DNA of 64,000 nt from NCBI RefSeq assembly GCF_018275325.1, contig NZ_JAGVQR010000004.1, forward strand, positions 124,001 to 188,000. The letters run 5' to 3'. Positions within the stretch are counted from its first letter, which is position 1. Every line of letters starts with the position of its first letter. The notes beneath the pieces are model-generated. The model was given only the letters and a program-made list of their open reading frames with translations, was not told the origin of the DNA and made no database searches. Both the position numbers and the translations under genes were made by a program. Positions 54,526 to 63,206 of this stretch are shown here, in pieces. The stretch comes from Nocardioides palaemonis (lineage in GTDB: Bacteria > Actinomycetota > Actinomycetes > Propionibacteriales > Nocardioidaceae).

Positions 54526-55442
54526 GCTCCCTCGCCCAGGTCTCGCAGGTCGCCGGCGACCCGGCCGTCCACCCGACGGCGCCCGCACCGGAGACCGAGA
54601 AGCGCAGCTGGACCGCCTACCTCCTGCTGCTCCCCGGTGTCCTGTGGCTCGGCGTCTTCTTCATCCTGCCGCTGGTCCAGCTCGCCTCGGTCAGCCTGCA
54701 GAGCCGCTTCCCCGGCTTCCCCGGCTACTACTACCGCGACCTCAACTTCCAGAACTACGTCAGCGCCCTCACCGACTACGCCCCGCACTTCGCGCGCTCG
54801 TTCGTCTACGCCGGCCTGGCCACGTTCCTCGCGTTCGTGGTCGCCTACCCGCTGGCCTACGCGATGGCGTTCAAGGCCGGCAAGTGGCGCAACCTGATGA
54901 TGATCTGCGTCGTCGCGCCGTTCTTCACCTCCTTCATCCTGCGCACCTTCGCGTGGTCGCAGATCCTCGCCGACGAGGGGTGGGTGGTGCGCAGCCTCGA
55001 CTTCCTGCACCTGCTGCCCGGCGGCCACATCATCAACACCCCGGTGGCGGTCGTCGCGGGCCTGACCTACAACTTCCTGCCCTTCATGGTGCTGCCGATC
55101 TACGCGTCGCTGGAGCGGGCCGACCCGCGGGTCATCGAGGCCGGCGGTGACCTCTACGCCAACGGCTTCACGACCTTCCGCACCGTGACGCTGCCGATGT
55201 CGATGCCGGGCGTCCTCGCCGGCACGCTGCTGACCTTCATCCCGGCGGCCGGCGACTTCGTCAACATGGAGCTGCTCGGCCCCCAGCGCGGGAAGATGGT
55301 CGGCAACGTCATCAACGACCAGTTCCTCGCGATCCCGGGCGGCTACCCGGTGGCGGCAGCGCTGTCGTTCACCCTGATGGCCGCGATCTTGGTGATGGTC
55401 TTCCTCTACGTCCGCCGCTTCGGCACCGAGGAGCTGGTGTGA
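54522..55442 (+). CDS. Polyamine ABC transporter permease (PotB family)
   Basis: The protein has 306 residues and six membrane helices. The first is TAYLLLLPGVLWLGVFFILP. The EAA loop contacting the ATPase reads VIEAGGDLYANGFTTFRTVTLPMSMPG (split at residue 205). It pairs with the PotC-like permease next door. ATG 54522 is inside the potA stop. Confidence 0.94.
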   Translation: MSSLAQVSQVAGDPAVHPTAPAPETEKRSWTAYLLLLPGVLWLGVFFILPLVQLASVSLQSRFPGFPGYYYRDLNFQNYVSALTDYAPHFARSFVYAGLATFLAFVVAYPLAYAMAFKAGKWRNLMMICVVAPFFTSFILRTFAWSQILADEGWVVRSLDFLHLLPGGHIINTPVAVVAGLTYNFLPFMVLPIYASLERADPRVIEAGGDLYANGFTTFRTVTLPMSMPGVLAGTLLTFIPAAGDFVNMELLGPQRGKMVGNVINDQFLAIPGGYPVAAALSFTLMAAILVMVFLYVRRFGTEELV

Positions 55443-55443
55443 G

Positions 55444-56334
55444 ATGACCGCGACCACGACCCCCCGCACCACGGCGCCGGCCCCCTCGGGCGGCAGCCCG
55501 GCCTACCGGCCCTCCGCGGCGAAGCGGGTCCAGCTGTGGCTGGCCAACCACTTCGCGATGCTGTCGGCGATCCTCGTGCTGCTCTACCTGTTCCTGCCGG
55601 TCGCCTACACCTTCGCGTTCTCCTTCAACGACCACGGCAAGACCAACATCGTGTGGCAGGGGTTCACCTGGAAGCACTGGCAGGACCCGTGCCGCGTGGC
55701 CGGCGCGTGCGAGTCGCTCGTCGTCTCGCTGCAGGTCGGCGCGATCGCCACCTTCGTCGCCACCGTGCTCGGCACCCTGATGGCGCTCGCGATGGTGCGC
55801 TACCGCTTCCGCGGCAAGGCCGCCAGCAACGTGCTGATCTTCGTGCCGATGGCGACCCCCGAGATCGTCATGGGCGCCGCGCTGCTGACGATCTTCGTCC
55901 AGGGCTTCACCAACATCGGCCTCAGCCTGGGCTTCTGGACGATCGTCTTCGCCCACATCATGTTCTGCCTGAGCTTCGTCGTCGTCACGGTGAAGGCCAG
56001 GATCCAGTCGCTCGACCCGCGCATCGAGGAGGCGGCCCAGGACCTCTACGCGGGCCCGATGGAGACCTTCTGGAAGGTCACCTTCCCGCTGATCCTGCCC
56101 GGCATCCTCGGCGCGGCGATGCTGGCGTTCTCCCTGTCCTTCGACGACTTCATCATCACCAACTTCGTCTCCGGCAACGAGAACACCTTCCCCAAGTTCG
56201 TCTACGTCGCGTCGCGGCGTGGCATCCCGGCCGAGGCCAACGTCATCGGCTTCTCGATGTTCGTGATCGCGGTGCTGCTCGTCGTCGGCGCGCAGGTCGT
56301 CAGCTCGCTGCGCGCCTCCCAGACCAAGGAGTGA
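55444..56334 (+). CDS. Polyamine ABC transporter permease (PotC family)
   Basis: The 296-residue second permease has a short disordered N-terminus rich in Thr and Pro, six helices, and the EAA motif IEEAAQDLYAGPMETFWKVT followed by LPLILPG-like text. LSFDDFIITNFVSG near the end is the PotC/PotI signature. It starts one base after the potB stop. Confidence 0.94.
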   Translation: MTATTTPRTTAPAPSGGSPAYRPSAAKRVQLWLANHFAMLSAILVLLYLFLPVAYTFAFSFNDHGKTNIVWQGFTWKHWQDPCRVAGACESLVVSLQVGAIATFVATVLGTLMALAMVRYRFRGKAASNVLIFVPMATPEIVMGAALLTIFVQGFTNIGLSLGFWTIVFAHIMFCLSFVVVTVKARIQSLDPRIEEAAQDLYAGPMETFWKVTFPLILPGILGAAMLAFSLSFDDFIITNFVSGNENTFPKFVYVASRRGIPAEANVIGFSMFVIAVLLVVGAQVVSSLRASQTKE

Positions 56335-56341
56335 ACCCCTG

Positions 56342-57643
56342 ATGGACCGACCGGTGCGCGTGCTCATGGTGGGTGCGGGCGGCGTCGGCGACGCCGCCGC
56401 GCGGATCGCCGTCGAACGTGACTACTTCGAGGCGTGGGTGGTCGCCGACTACGACCTCGCCCGTGCCGACCGCACCGTGGCCGCGGCCGTCGGGCGACGT
56501 CCGGGCGACGAGCGGTTCAGCGCCGCGCAGGTCGACGCCTCCGACGCCGACGCGGTCGCCGCGCTCGCCCGCGAGGTGCGCGCGACCCACGTCTTCAACG
56601 CCGTCGACCCGCGCTTCGTGATGCCGATCTTCACCGGCGCGCTGGCGGCGGACGCCGACTACCTCGACATGGCGATGAGCCTGTCGGTGCGGCACCCCGA
56701 GCGGCCCTACGAGGAGGTCGGGGTCAAGCTCGGCGACGAACAGCTGGCGATGGCCGACCAGTGGGAGTCCGCCGGCCGGCTGGCGCTGCTCGGCATCGGT
56801 GTCGAGCCTGGCCTCTCCGACGTCTTCGCCCGCTACGCCGCCGACGAGCTGTTCGACCACATCGACGAGCTCGGCACCCGGGACGGCGCCAACCTGGTGA
56901 TCCGCGACGACGACGGCAACGAGGTGTTCGCTCCGGGCTTCTCGATGTGGACGATCATCGAGGAGTGCCTCAACCCGCCGGTGGTGTGGGAGCGCGCGCG
57001 GGCCGGCGGCGACGTCGAGCGGGGCTTCTTCACGCTGCCGCCGTTCTCCGAGCCCGAGGTCTTCGACTTCCCCGAGGGCATCGGCCCCGTCGAGTGCGTG
57101 CACGTCGAGCACGAGGAGGTGCTCCTCATGCCGCGCTGGGTCGAGGCCGACCGGGTGACGTTCAAGTACGGCCTGGGCGAGGAGATGATCGGCATCCTGC
57201 GCACGCTGCACACCCTCGGCCTCGACTCGACGGAGCCGGTCACCGTCAAGGGCGTCGAGGTGTCGCCGCGCGACGTGGTCGCGGCCTGCCTCCCCGACCC
57301 CGCGACCATCGGCCCGCGGATGGAGGGCAAGACCTGCGCCGGGCTCTGGGTGACCGGCACCGGCAAGGACGGCGCGCCGCGCGCGACGTACCTCTACCAC
57401 GTGGTCGACAACGCCGACTCGATGCGCGACTACGGCGCGCAGTGCGTGGTCTGGCAGACCGCGATCAACCCCGTCGTCGCGCTCGAGCTGCTCGCCGACG
57501 GCACCTGGTCGGGCACCGGCGTGCTCGGCCCCGAGGCGCTGCCCCCGAAGCCGTTCCTCGACCTGCTCGCCGCACCCAAGCCCGAGGGGTACGGATCCCC
57601 CTGGGGGATGGAGGACCGCCCCTCCGGAAAGGACCAGTCATGA
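56342..57643 (+). CDS. Saccharopine dehydrogenase-like NAD(P)-binding protein
   Basis: This 433-residue protein has the Rossmann start VRVLMVGAGGVGDAAARIA, VADYDLARADR as the nucleotide-ribose Asp element, and AVDPRFVMPIFTGALAADADYLDMAMS as in saccharopine and carboxynorspermidine dehydrogenases. The middle holds LGIGVEPGLSDVFARYAADE; the C-terminal part contains a catalytic-domain-like beta sheet. Homologous reductases join an aldehyde to an amine (saccharopine, carboxyspermidine). In this polyamine catabolic run such a step is unexpected, so the reaction is open. It overlaps gabT by ATGA, so it is co-translated with the GABA enzymes. Confidence 0.8.
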   Translation: MDRPVRVLMVGAGGVGDAAARIAVERDYFEAWVVADYDLARADRTVAAAVGRRPGDERFSAAQVDASDADAVAALAREVRATHVFNAVDPRFVMPIFTGALAADADYLDMAMSLSVRHPERPYEEVGVKLGDEQLAMADQWESAGRLALLGIGVEPGLSDVFARYAADELFDHIDELGTRDGANLVIRDDDGNEVFAPGFSMWTIIEECLNPPVVWERARAGGDVERGFFTLPPFSEPEVFDFPEGIGPVECVHVEHEEVLLMPRWVEADRVTFKYGLGEEMIGILRTLHTLGLDSTEPVTVKGVEVSPRDVVAACLPDPATIGPRMEGKTCAGLWVTGTGKDGAPRATYLYHVVDNADSMRDYGAQCVVWQTAINPVVALELLADGTWSGTGVLGPEALPPKPFLDLLAAPKPEGYGSPWGMEDRPSGKDQS

Positions 57644-58989
57644 CGCTCTCGCAGGAACGGATCCTCGCCACCGAGATCCCCGGCCCGCGCTCGCGCGAGC
57701 TCCAGGCCCGCAAGGTCGCCGCCGTCTCCGCCGGCGTCGGCACGACGCTCCCGGTCTACGTCGAGCAGGCCGGCGGCGGCGTGCTCCGCGACGTCGACGG
57801 CAACCAGCTCATCGACTTCGGCTCGGGCATCGCGGTGACCACCGTCGGCAACGCGGCGCCGCGGGTCGTCGAGGCGGTGCAGCGCCAGGTCGCCGACTTC
57901 ACCCACACCTGCTTCATGGTGACGCCCTACGAGGAGTACGTGCAGGTCTGCGAGAAGCTCGCCGAGCTCACTCCCGGGAGCCACGAGAAGCGCTCGGCCC
58001 TGTTCAACTCCGGCGCCGAGGCGGTCGAGAACGCGGTCAAGGTGGCGCGCCACCACACCGGCCGCGACGCGATCGTCGTCTTCGACCACGCCTACCACGG
58101 TCGCACCAACCTCACGATGGCGCTGACCGCGAAGAACATGCCCTACAAGCACCGCTTCGGGCCGTTCGCCGGCGAGGTCTACCGCGCCCCGATGGCCTAC
58201 CCCTACCGCTGGCCCGGCGGCCCCGAGGCCTGCGCCGAGGAGGCGTTCGACGCCTTCGTCGCGACCGTGCACGCCCAGGTCGGCGAGGACAACACCGCGG
58301 CCGTGCTGATCGAGCCGATCCAGGGCGAGGGCGGCTTCATCGTGCCGCCCCCGGGCTGGCTGCGCCGCGTGTCGGACTGGTGCCGCGAGCACGGGATCCT
58401 GCTGATCGCCGACGAGGTGCAGACCGGCTTCGCGCGCACCGGCGACTGGTTCGCCAGCGACCACGAGGGCGTGGTGCCCGACCTGATGACGACCGCGAAG
58501 GGCATGGCCGGCGGCCTCCCGCTCGCCGCGGTGACCGGGCGGGCCGAGGTGATGGACTCCGTCCACGTCGGTGGTCTCGGCGGCACCTACGGCGGCAACC
58601 CGGTGGCCTGTGTCGCCGCGCTGGCGGCCATCGAGACGATGGAGGCCGAGGACCTCCCGGCCCGGGCCCGCGAGATCGAGAAGGCGTTCGTGCCCCGCCT
58701 CGAGGCACTCGCCGCCCGGCATCCCGACCGGGTCGGCGACATCCGCGGCCGCGGCGCGATGCTGGCGGTGGAGCTGGTCTCCGACGGTGCGGGCCGGACG
58801 CCCGACGCCGCGCTGGCCGGCGCGGTCCACCGCGCCTGCTCGGCCCAGGGCCTGGTCACCCTGACCTGCGGCACCTTCGGCAACGTCTTCCGCTTCCTGC
58901 CGCCGCTCGCCATCGGTGACGACCTGCTGGCCGAGGGCCTCGACATCTTCGAGCAGGCCTTCGACGAGGCTGCTGGCAAGGTGGAGTGA
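57640..58989 (+). CDS. gabT: 4-aminobutyrate aminotransferase
   Basis: The 449-residue class III aminotransferase has the PLP phosphate site ALFNSGAEAVENAVKVARHH, FDHAYHGRTNLTMALTAKNM, EPIQGEGGFIVPP, the Asp of LLIADEVQTGFARTG and the catalytic Lys in LMTTAKGMAGGLPL (about residue 287). FADEVQTGF and HTGR are usual for GabT. It moves the amino group of GABA to 2-oxoglutarate, giving succinate semialdehyde, the substrate of the enzyme encoded next. The stop overlaps the next start. Confidence 0.93.
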   Translation: MTLSQERILATEIPGPRSRELQARKVAAVSAGVGTTLPVYVEQAGGGVLRDVDGNQLIDFGSGIAVTTVGNAAPRVVEAVQRQVADFTHTCFMVTPYEEYVQVCEKLAELTPGSHEKRSALFNSGAEAVENAVKVARHHTGRDAIVVFDHAYHGRTNLTMALTAKNMPYKHRFGPFAGEVYRAPMAYPYRWPGGPEACAEEAFDAFVATVHAQVGEDNTAAVLIEPIQGEGGFIVPPPGWLRRVSDWCREHGILLIADEVQTGFARTGDWFASDHEGVVPDLMTTAKGMAGGLPLAAVTGRAEVMDSVHVGGLGGTYGGNPVACVAALAAIETMEAEDLPARAREIEKAFVPRLEALAARHPDRVGDIRGRGAMLAVELVSDGAGRTPDAALAGAVHRACSAQGLVTLTCGTFGNVFRFLPPLAIGDDLLAEGLDIFEQAFDEAAGKVE

Positions 58990-60446
58990 TGAGCGACCAC
59001 ACGACCCTGATCGAGTCCGTCCCGACCCGGCTGCTGATCGGCGGCGAGTGGGTCGACGCCAGCGGCGGCGCCACCTTCGACGTGGTCAACCCCGCCACCG
59101 GTGACGTCCTCACCCGGATCGCCGACGCCACCCCCGACGACGGCCAGCGCGCGCTGGCCGCCGCCACCGAGGCGCAGCGGGAGTGGCGGGCGACCGAGCC
59201 GCGCGCCCGCGGCGAGATCCTGCGCAGCGCCTTCGAGCTGCTCACCGAGCGGGTCGACGACTTCGCCCGCCTGATGACGCTCGAGATGGGCAAGGCGCTC
59301 GGGGAGGCACGGGGCGAGGTCGCCTACGGCGCCGAGTTCTTCCGGTGGTTCTCCGAGGAGGCCGTCCGCATCCACGGCCGCTACGCCCAGGCCCCGGCCG
59401 GCAGCACGCGCCTGATCACGATGAAGGGCCCGGTCGGCCCGACGCTGATGATCACGCCCTGGAACTTCCCGCTCGCCATGGGCACCCGCAAGATCGGCCC
59501 CGCCATCGCGGCCGGGTGCACGATGGTCGTGAAGCCCGCCGCCGAGACGCCGCTGACGATGCTGGCGCTCGCCGCCCTCCTGGAGGAGGTCGGCCTGCCG
59601 AAGGGCGTGCTCAACGTCGTCACCACGACGGACTCGGGCGGCGTCTGCGAGCCGATCATCACCGACCCGCGCCTGCGCAAGCTGACCTTCACCGGCTCGA
59701 CGGCGGTGGGCAGGAAGCTCGTCGCGCAGGCGTCCGACCAGCTGCTGCGGGTCTCGATGGAGCTCGGCGGCAACGCCCCGTTCATCGTGTTCGACGACGC
59801 CGACCTCGACGCCGCCGTCGACGGCGCGATGCTCGCCAAGATGCGCAACATCGGCGAGGCCTGCACGTCGGCCAACCGGTTCCTCGTGCACACGTCGGTC
59901 GCCGACGAGTTCTCCCGCCGGCTCGCCGAGCGGATGGGTGCGCTGACCGTCGGCGACGGCACGCAGGACGGCGTCGACGTCGGCCCGCTCATCACCGAGA
60001 AGGCACGCGCCGGCGTCCACGAGCTGGTCAGCGACGCGGTCTCCGCCGGGGCGCGTGCGGTGGTCGGCGGCGCGGTGCCGGACGGGCCCGGCTTCTTCTA
60101 CCCGCCGACGGTGCTCGTCGACGTACCGGCCTCGGCGCGGGTGCTCCGCGAGGAGATCTTCGGTCCGGTCGCCCCGGTCACGACGTTCGACGACGAGGAC
60201 GAGGCGGTCGCGCGGGCCAACGACACCGAGTACGGCCTGGTCGCCTACCTCTTCTCCCGGGACCACGCCCGCGTCATCCGGGTCAGCGAGGCGCTGGAGT
60301 TCGGGATGGTCGGGGTCAACACCGGCATCGTCTCCAACCCTGCTGCCCCGTTCGGCGGCGTGAAGCAGTCCGGCTTCGGGCGCGAGGGCGGCTTCGAGGG
60401 CATCGAGGAGTACCTCGAGACCAAGTACGTCGGGAGCGCGCTGTGA
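58989..60446 (+). CDS. gabD: Succinate-semialdehyde dehydrogenase (aldehyde dehydrogenase family)
   Basis: The 485-residue enzyme has ITPWNFPLAMGTRKIGPAIA, the catalytic Glu in SMELGGNAPFIVF and the catalytic Cys in KMRNIGEACTSANRFLVH (about residue 294), in the GEACTSANR style of GabD. NTGIVSNPAAPFGGVKQSGF at the end is a GabD signature. It oxidises succinate semialdehyde to succinate. ATG 58989 overlaps the gabT stop (TGATG); an in-frame GTG lies 3 nt earlier. Confidence 0.93.
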   Translation: MSDHTTLIESVPTRLLIGGEWVDASGGATFDVVNPATGDVLTRIADATPDDGQRALAAATEAQREWRATEPRARGEILRSAFELLTERVDDFARLMTLEMGKALGEARGEVAYGAEFFRWFSEEAVRIHGRYAQAPAGSTRLITMKGPVGPTLMITPWNFPLAMGTRKIGPAIAAGCTMVVKPAAETPLTMLALAALLEEVGLPKGVLNVVTTTDSGGVCEPIITDPRLRKLTFTGSTAVGRKLVAQASDQLLRVSMELGGNAPFIVFDDADLDAAVDGAMLAKMRNIGEACTSANRFLVHTSVADEFSRRLAERMGALTVGDGTQDGVDVGPLITEKARAGVHELVSDAVSAGARAVVGGAVPDGPGFFYPPTVLVDVPASARVLREEIFGPVAPVTTFDDEDEAVARANDTEYGLVAYLFSRDHARVIRVSEALEFGMVGVNTGIVSNPAAPFGGVKQSGFGREGGFEGIEEYLETKYVGSAL

Positions 60447-61816
60447 CCGACGGCGCTCCGGCGGTCGACCGCTCCCGGCTGGCGGCCCTCCACGCCGAGG
60501 AGGAGCAGCGCTTCGTCGACCTGCACCCCACGTCGGCCCGGCTCGCCGGCGAGGCGGGCCAGCACCTGCTCGCCGGGGTGCCGATGCCGTGGATGACCCG
60601 GTGGCCCGGGTCGTTCCCGCTCTTCGTCGAGGCCGCCGGCGGCGGTCGCTTCACCGACGTGGACGGCATCGACTACGTCGACCTCTGCCTCGGCGACACC
60701 GGCTCGATGACCGGGCACTGCCTGCCCGCGGTGGCCGACGCCGTCCGCGAGCGCACCGAGCGCGGCATCACCACGATGCTCCCCTCCACGGACGCGGCGT
60801 GGGTGGCCGGCGAGCTCAGCCGCCGCTTCGGCCTGCCCCGCTGGCAGATGGCGATGACCGCCACCGACGCCAACCGCTTCGTGCTCCGCTTCGCGCGCCA
60901 CCTCACCGGCCGGCCGCGGATCGCGGTGATGGACTGGTGCTACCACGGCACGGTCGACGAGACGCTCGGCGTGCTCGAGCACGGCCGGGCCGGCGACCGC
61001 GTCGTCCCGCGGCCCGGGGCGCTCGGACCCCAGGTCGACGTGTCCGTCACGACCGCGGTCGTCCCGTTCAACGACCTCGACGCGCTCGACCGCCGCCTCG
61101 CCGAGGGTGACGTCGCGTGCCTGCTGATGGAGCCCGCGCTCACCAACATCGGCATCGTCCTGCCCGACGAGGGCTACCTCGCCGGCGTCCGGGAGGTCAC
61201 CCGGCGCCACGGCGTGCTGCTGGTCAACGACGAGACCCACACCATCTGCGCCGGGCCCGGCGGTGCCACCGCTGCGTGGGGGCTCGACCCCGACCTCGTG
61301 GTCATCGGCAAGCCGATCGGCGGTGGCATCCCGGTCGCCGCCTACGGCATGACCGAGGAGGTGGCGTCCCGCCTCGAGGGCCCGATGCTCGGGCACGACA
61401 TCGACGTCGCCGGCGTCGGCGGCACCCTCTCCGGCTCGGCGCTGGCGATGGCCGCGGTCCGCGCGACGCTGTCGACGGCGCTGCGCCAGGAGGACTTCGA
61501 CGTCGCGATCCCGCTCGCCGAGTCCTTCACCACCGGCATCCAGGACGTCATCGACGCCCACGGCCTGCCGTGGCACGTGCAGCGGCTCGGGTGCCGGGCG
61601 GAGTACTGGTTCTGCCCTCCCCCGCGCGCCGGTGCCGAGGCTGCGGCGGCCGTCGACGAGGAGCTCGACGCGTTCTTCCACCTCTGGACCGTCAACCGCG
61701 GGGTGCTGCTCGCGCCGTTCCACAACATGTCGCTCTTCGCGCCGTCGCACACCCAGGCCGACGTCGACGCCCACACCTCCGCGTTCCGCGGCGCCGTGGA
61801 GGCGCTCGTCGGATGA
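60443..61816 (+). CDS. Class III aminotransferase, glutamate-1-semialdehyde mutase-like
   Basis: The 457-residue protein starts at GTG 60443, overlapping gabD. It has DVDGIDYVDLCLGDTGSMTG, a PLP region TATDANRFVLRFARHLTGR, MDWCYHGTVDETLG, the Asp in LLVNDETHTICAGPGG and the Schiff-base Lys in VVIGKPIGGGIPVAAYG (about residue 290). This resembles GSA-aminomutase and related transaminases, but a heme role is unlikely in this operon. It is a second aminotransferase beside GabT, perhaps for another omega-amino acid or polyamine. Substrate unknown. Confidence 0.85.
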   Translation: MTDGAPAVDRSRLAALHAEEEQRFVDLHPTSARLAGEAGQHLLAGVPMPWMTRWPGSFPLFVEAAGGGRFTDVDGIDYVDLCLGDTGSMTGHCLPAVADAVRERTERGITTMLPSTDAAWVAGELSRRFGLPRWQMAMTATDANRFVLRFARHLTGRPRIAVMDWCYHGTVDETLGVLEHGRAGDRVVPRPGALGPQVDVSVTTAVVPFNDLDALDRRLAEGDVACLLMEPALTNIGIVLPDEGYLAGVREVTRRHGVLLVNDETHTICAGPGGATAAWGLDPDLVVIGKPIGGGIPVAAYGMTEEVASRLEGPMLGHDIDVAGVGGTLSGSALAMAAVRATLSTALRQEDFDVAIPLAESFTTGIQDVIDAHGLPWHVQRLGCRAEYWFCPPPRAGAEAAAAVDEELDAFFHLWTVNRGVLLAPFHNMSLFAPSHTQADVDAHTSAFRGAVEALVG

Positions 61817-62271
61817 GCACCGGACGCCGGGTCCCCGGCGACGTGCTGGTCCACCTGCGACGTGCGCGCGACCACCTCGACCGGCACTTCGCCGAACCGT
61901 TCGACCTCGACCACCTCGCCTCCCTGGCCGGGATGAGCCGGTACCACTTCCTGCGGTCGTTCTCGCTGACCTACCGGTCCACCCCGGCGGCCTACCTCGC
62001 GGCGCGACGGGTCGAGCGCGCCCAGGACCTCCTCCGCGGTGCCAACCTGACGGTGACCGAGGTCTGCCACGCGGTCGGCTACAGCAGCCTGGGGTCGTTC
62101 AGCTCGAGGTTCCGCGAGATCGTCGGCGAGACCCCCAGCGACTTCCAGAAGCGGTACGCCGCCCGGGGCGCGCCGCGCATCCCCGGCTGCCACGTCTTCA
62201 TGGCCGGCCTCGTCGAGCGGGACCCGGGCACCGCAACGCAGGAGAAGCGCGACGACCGCGACCCTTCCTAG
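61813..62271 (+). CDS. AraC-family transcriptional regulator (short)
   Basis: At 152 residues it is little more than the two helix-turn-helix DNA-binding domain: LDHLASLAGMSRYHFLRSFS and TVTEVCHAVGYSSLGSFSSR followed by GETPSDFQKR. No N-terminal ligand-binding domain is present. It overlaps the preceding aminotransferase gene (ATGA), and a VOC-family gene follows 10 bp later. Small AraC proteins paired with VOC proteins are common; what it controls is not known. Confidence 0.88.
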   Translation: MSTGRRVPGDVLVHLRRARDHLDRHFAEPFDLDHLASLAGMSRYHFLRSFSLTYRSTPAAYLAARRVERAQDLLRGANLTVTEVCHAVGYSSLGSFSSRFREIVGETPSDFQKRYAARGAPRIPGCHVFMAGLVERDPGTATQEKRDDRDPS

Positions 62272-62274
62272 GGT
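62269..62274 (+). promoter_or_regulatory. -10 hexamer TAGGGT before the VOC gene
   Basis: TAGGGT overlaps the araC stop and ends 6 nt before ATG 62281, suggesting an internal leaderless promoter. Confidence 0.45.
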
Positions 62275-62280
62275 CGTCGC

Positions 62281-62724
62281 ATGATCACCCACATCTCCCT
62301 CGTGTCCGTCTGGGTCAAGGACATCGACGAGTCCCTCGCCTTCTACACCGACGTCCTCGGCTTCGAGGCCGGCGACGACCTCCAGCTCGGCCCGGACTTC
62401 CGCTGGTGCACCGTCGTCCACCCGAAGCAGCCCGAGGTGCACCTCCACCTGACCACCCCGAGCGGCCCGTTGCCCGACCACCTGATCGAGGCCCTGCGCC
62501 GCGCGCAGGACGAAGGTGGGCTGCCCGGCGTCGGCCTCACCGTGGACGACTGCCGCGCGACCTACGAGGACCTGCGGGCGAAGGGCGTGGAGTTCCTCCA
62601 GGAGCCGCAGGAGCGGCCCTACGGCGTGGAGGCCCTCATGCGCGACAACTCGGGCAACTGGATGGTGCTCGTGGAGCCACGGGACTACACGCCCGAGGAC
62701 TTCGAGGGCGTCGACCTCGGCTGA
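62281..62724 (+). CDS. VOC-superfamily (glyoxalase/bleomycin-resistance/dioxygenase fold) protein
   Basis: The 147-residue protein has two beta-alpha-beta-beta-beta modules: MITHISLVSVWVKDIDESLA, FYTDVLGFEAGDDLQLGPDF, then LPGVGLTVDDCRATYEDLRA and VEALMRDNSGNWMVLVEP. Candidate metal ligands are His4, an internal Glu/His (EVHLHLT) and Glu in the last strand. Such proteins bind small molecules or catalyse isomerisations. It immediately follows the AraC-type regulator. Substrate unknown. Confidence 0.87.
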   Translation: MITHISLVSVWVKDIDESLAFYTDVLGFEAGDDLQLGPDFRWCTVVHPKQPEVHLHLTTPSGPLPDHLIEALRRAQDEGGLPGVGLTVDDCRATYEDLRAKGVEFLQEPQERPYGVEALMRDNSGNWMVLVEPRDYTPEDFEGVDLG

Positions 62725-62762
62725 GGGCCTCCAGGGCCGCTGACACGACCGACGTCCGGGCG

Positions 62763-62768
62763 TACCGT
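62763..62768 (+). promoter_or_regulatory. -10 hexamer TACCGT of a probable leaderless transcript
   Basis: TACCGT ends 6 nt before ATG 62775. Confidence 0.45.
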
Positions 62769-62774
62769 GGAGCG

Positions 62775-63194
62775 ATGCGGGACTGGCTCCAGGTCGTCGT
62801 GCTGGCGGTGCTCGCGACCGCGGTGATGCCGGTCGCGATCGCGGCGTGCGCCGGCGAGCTCACCTCGTGGCGCAGCTGGCGCCTCGTGGCCCGGCTCGCG
62901 CGACGCCTGCGCCGCCGCCCGGTCGCCGAGGTGGTGGTGCTGCGACGCCCGATCGAGCAGGTCGGCGCCGACCTCCACCGCCTGCACGCAGCGTTCCACC
63001 GCGGTGACATGCGCTTCGCGAAGTACGAGGGGTGCCGCCTGGCCTACGACCGGGTGCTCGCCGAGGCGGCCGACATGGCGGGGGTGACCCACCTGCTCGG
63101 CCTGCTGGGACCCGGCCCCGAGCTCGACCGCGAGCGCGAGCGGGTCGAGCTCGCCCTGCGGCACCACGGGATGCTGCCCCCGCTGGTCGCCTGA
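62775..63194 (+). CDS. Small membrane-anchored hypothetical protein
   Basis: This 139-residue protein has one N-terminal hydrophobic helix (VVVLAVLATAVMPVAIAACA, residues 7-26). A very basic stretch (RLARRLRRRP) and a helical cytoplasmic domain follow (IEQVGADLHRLHAAFHRGDM, LAYDRVLAEAADMAGVTHLL). It is not assigned to a characterised family by eye; actinobacteria encode many proteins of this layout. The start at ATG 62775 is supported by the -10 hexamer. It converges on the mug gene with a 12-bp gap. Confidence 0.75.
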   Translation: MRDWLQVVVLAVLATAVMPVAIAACAGELTSWRSWRLVARLARRLRRRPVAEVVVLRRPIEQVGADLHRLHAAFHRGDMRFAKYEGCRLAYDRVLAEAADMAGVTHLLGLLGPGPELDRERERVELALRHHGMLPPLVA

Positions 63195-63206
63195 CCCGGT
63201 GGTGCG

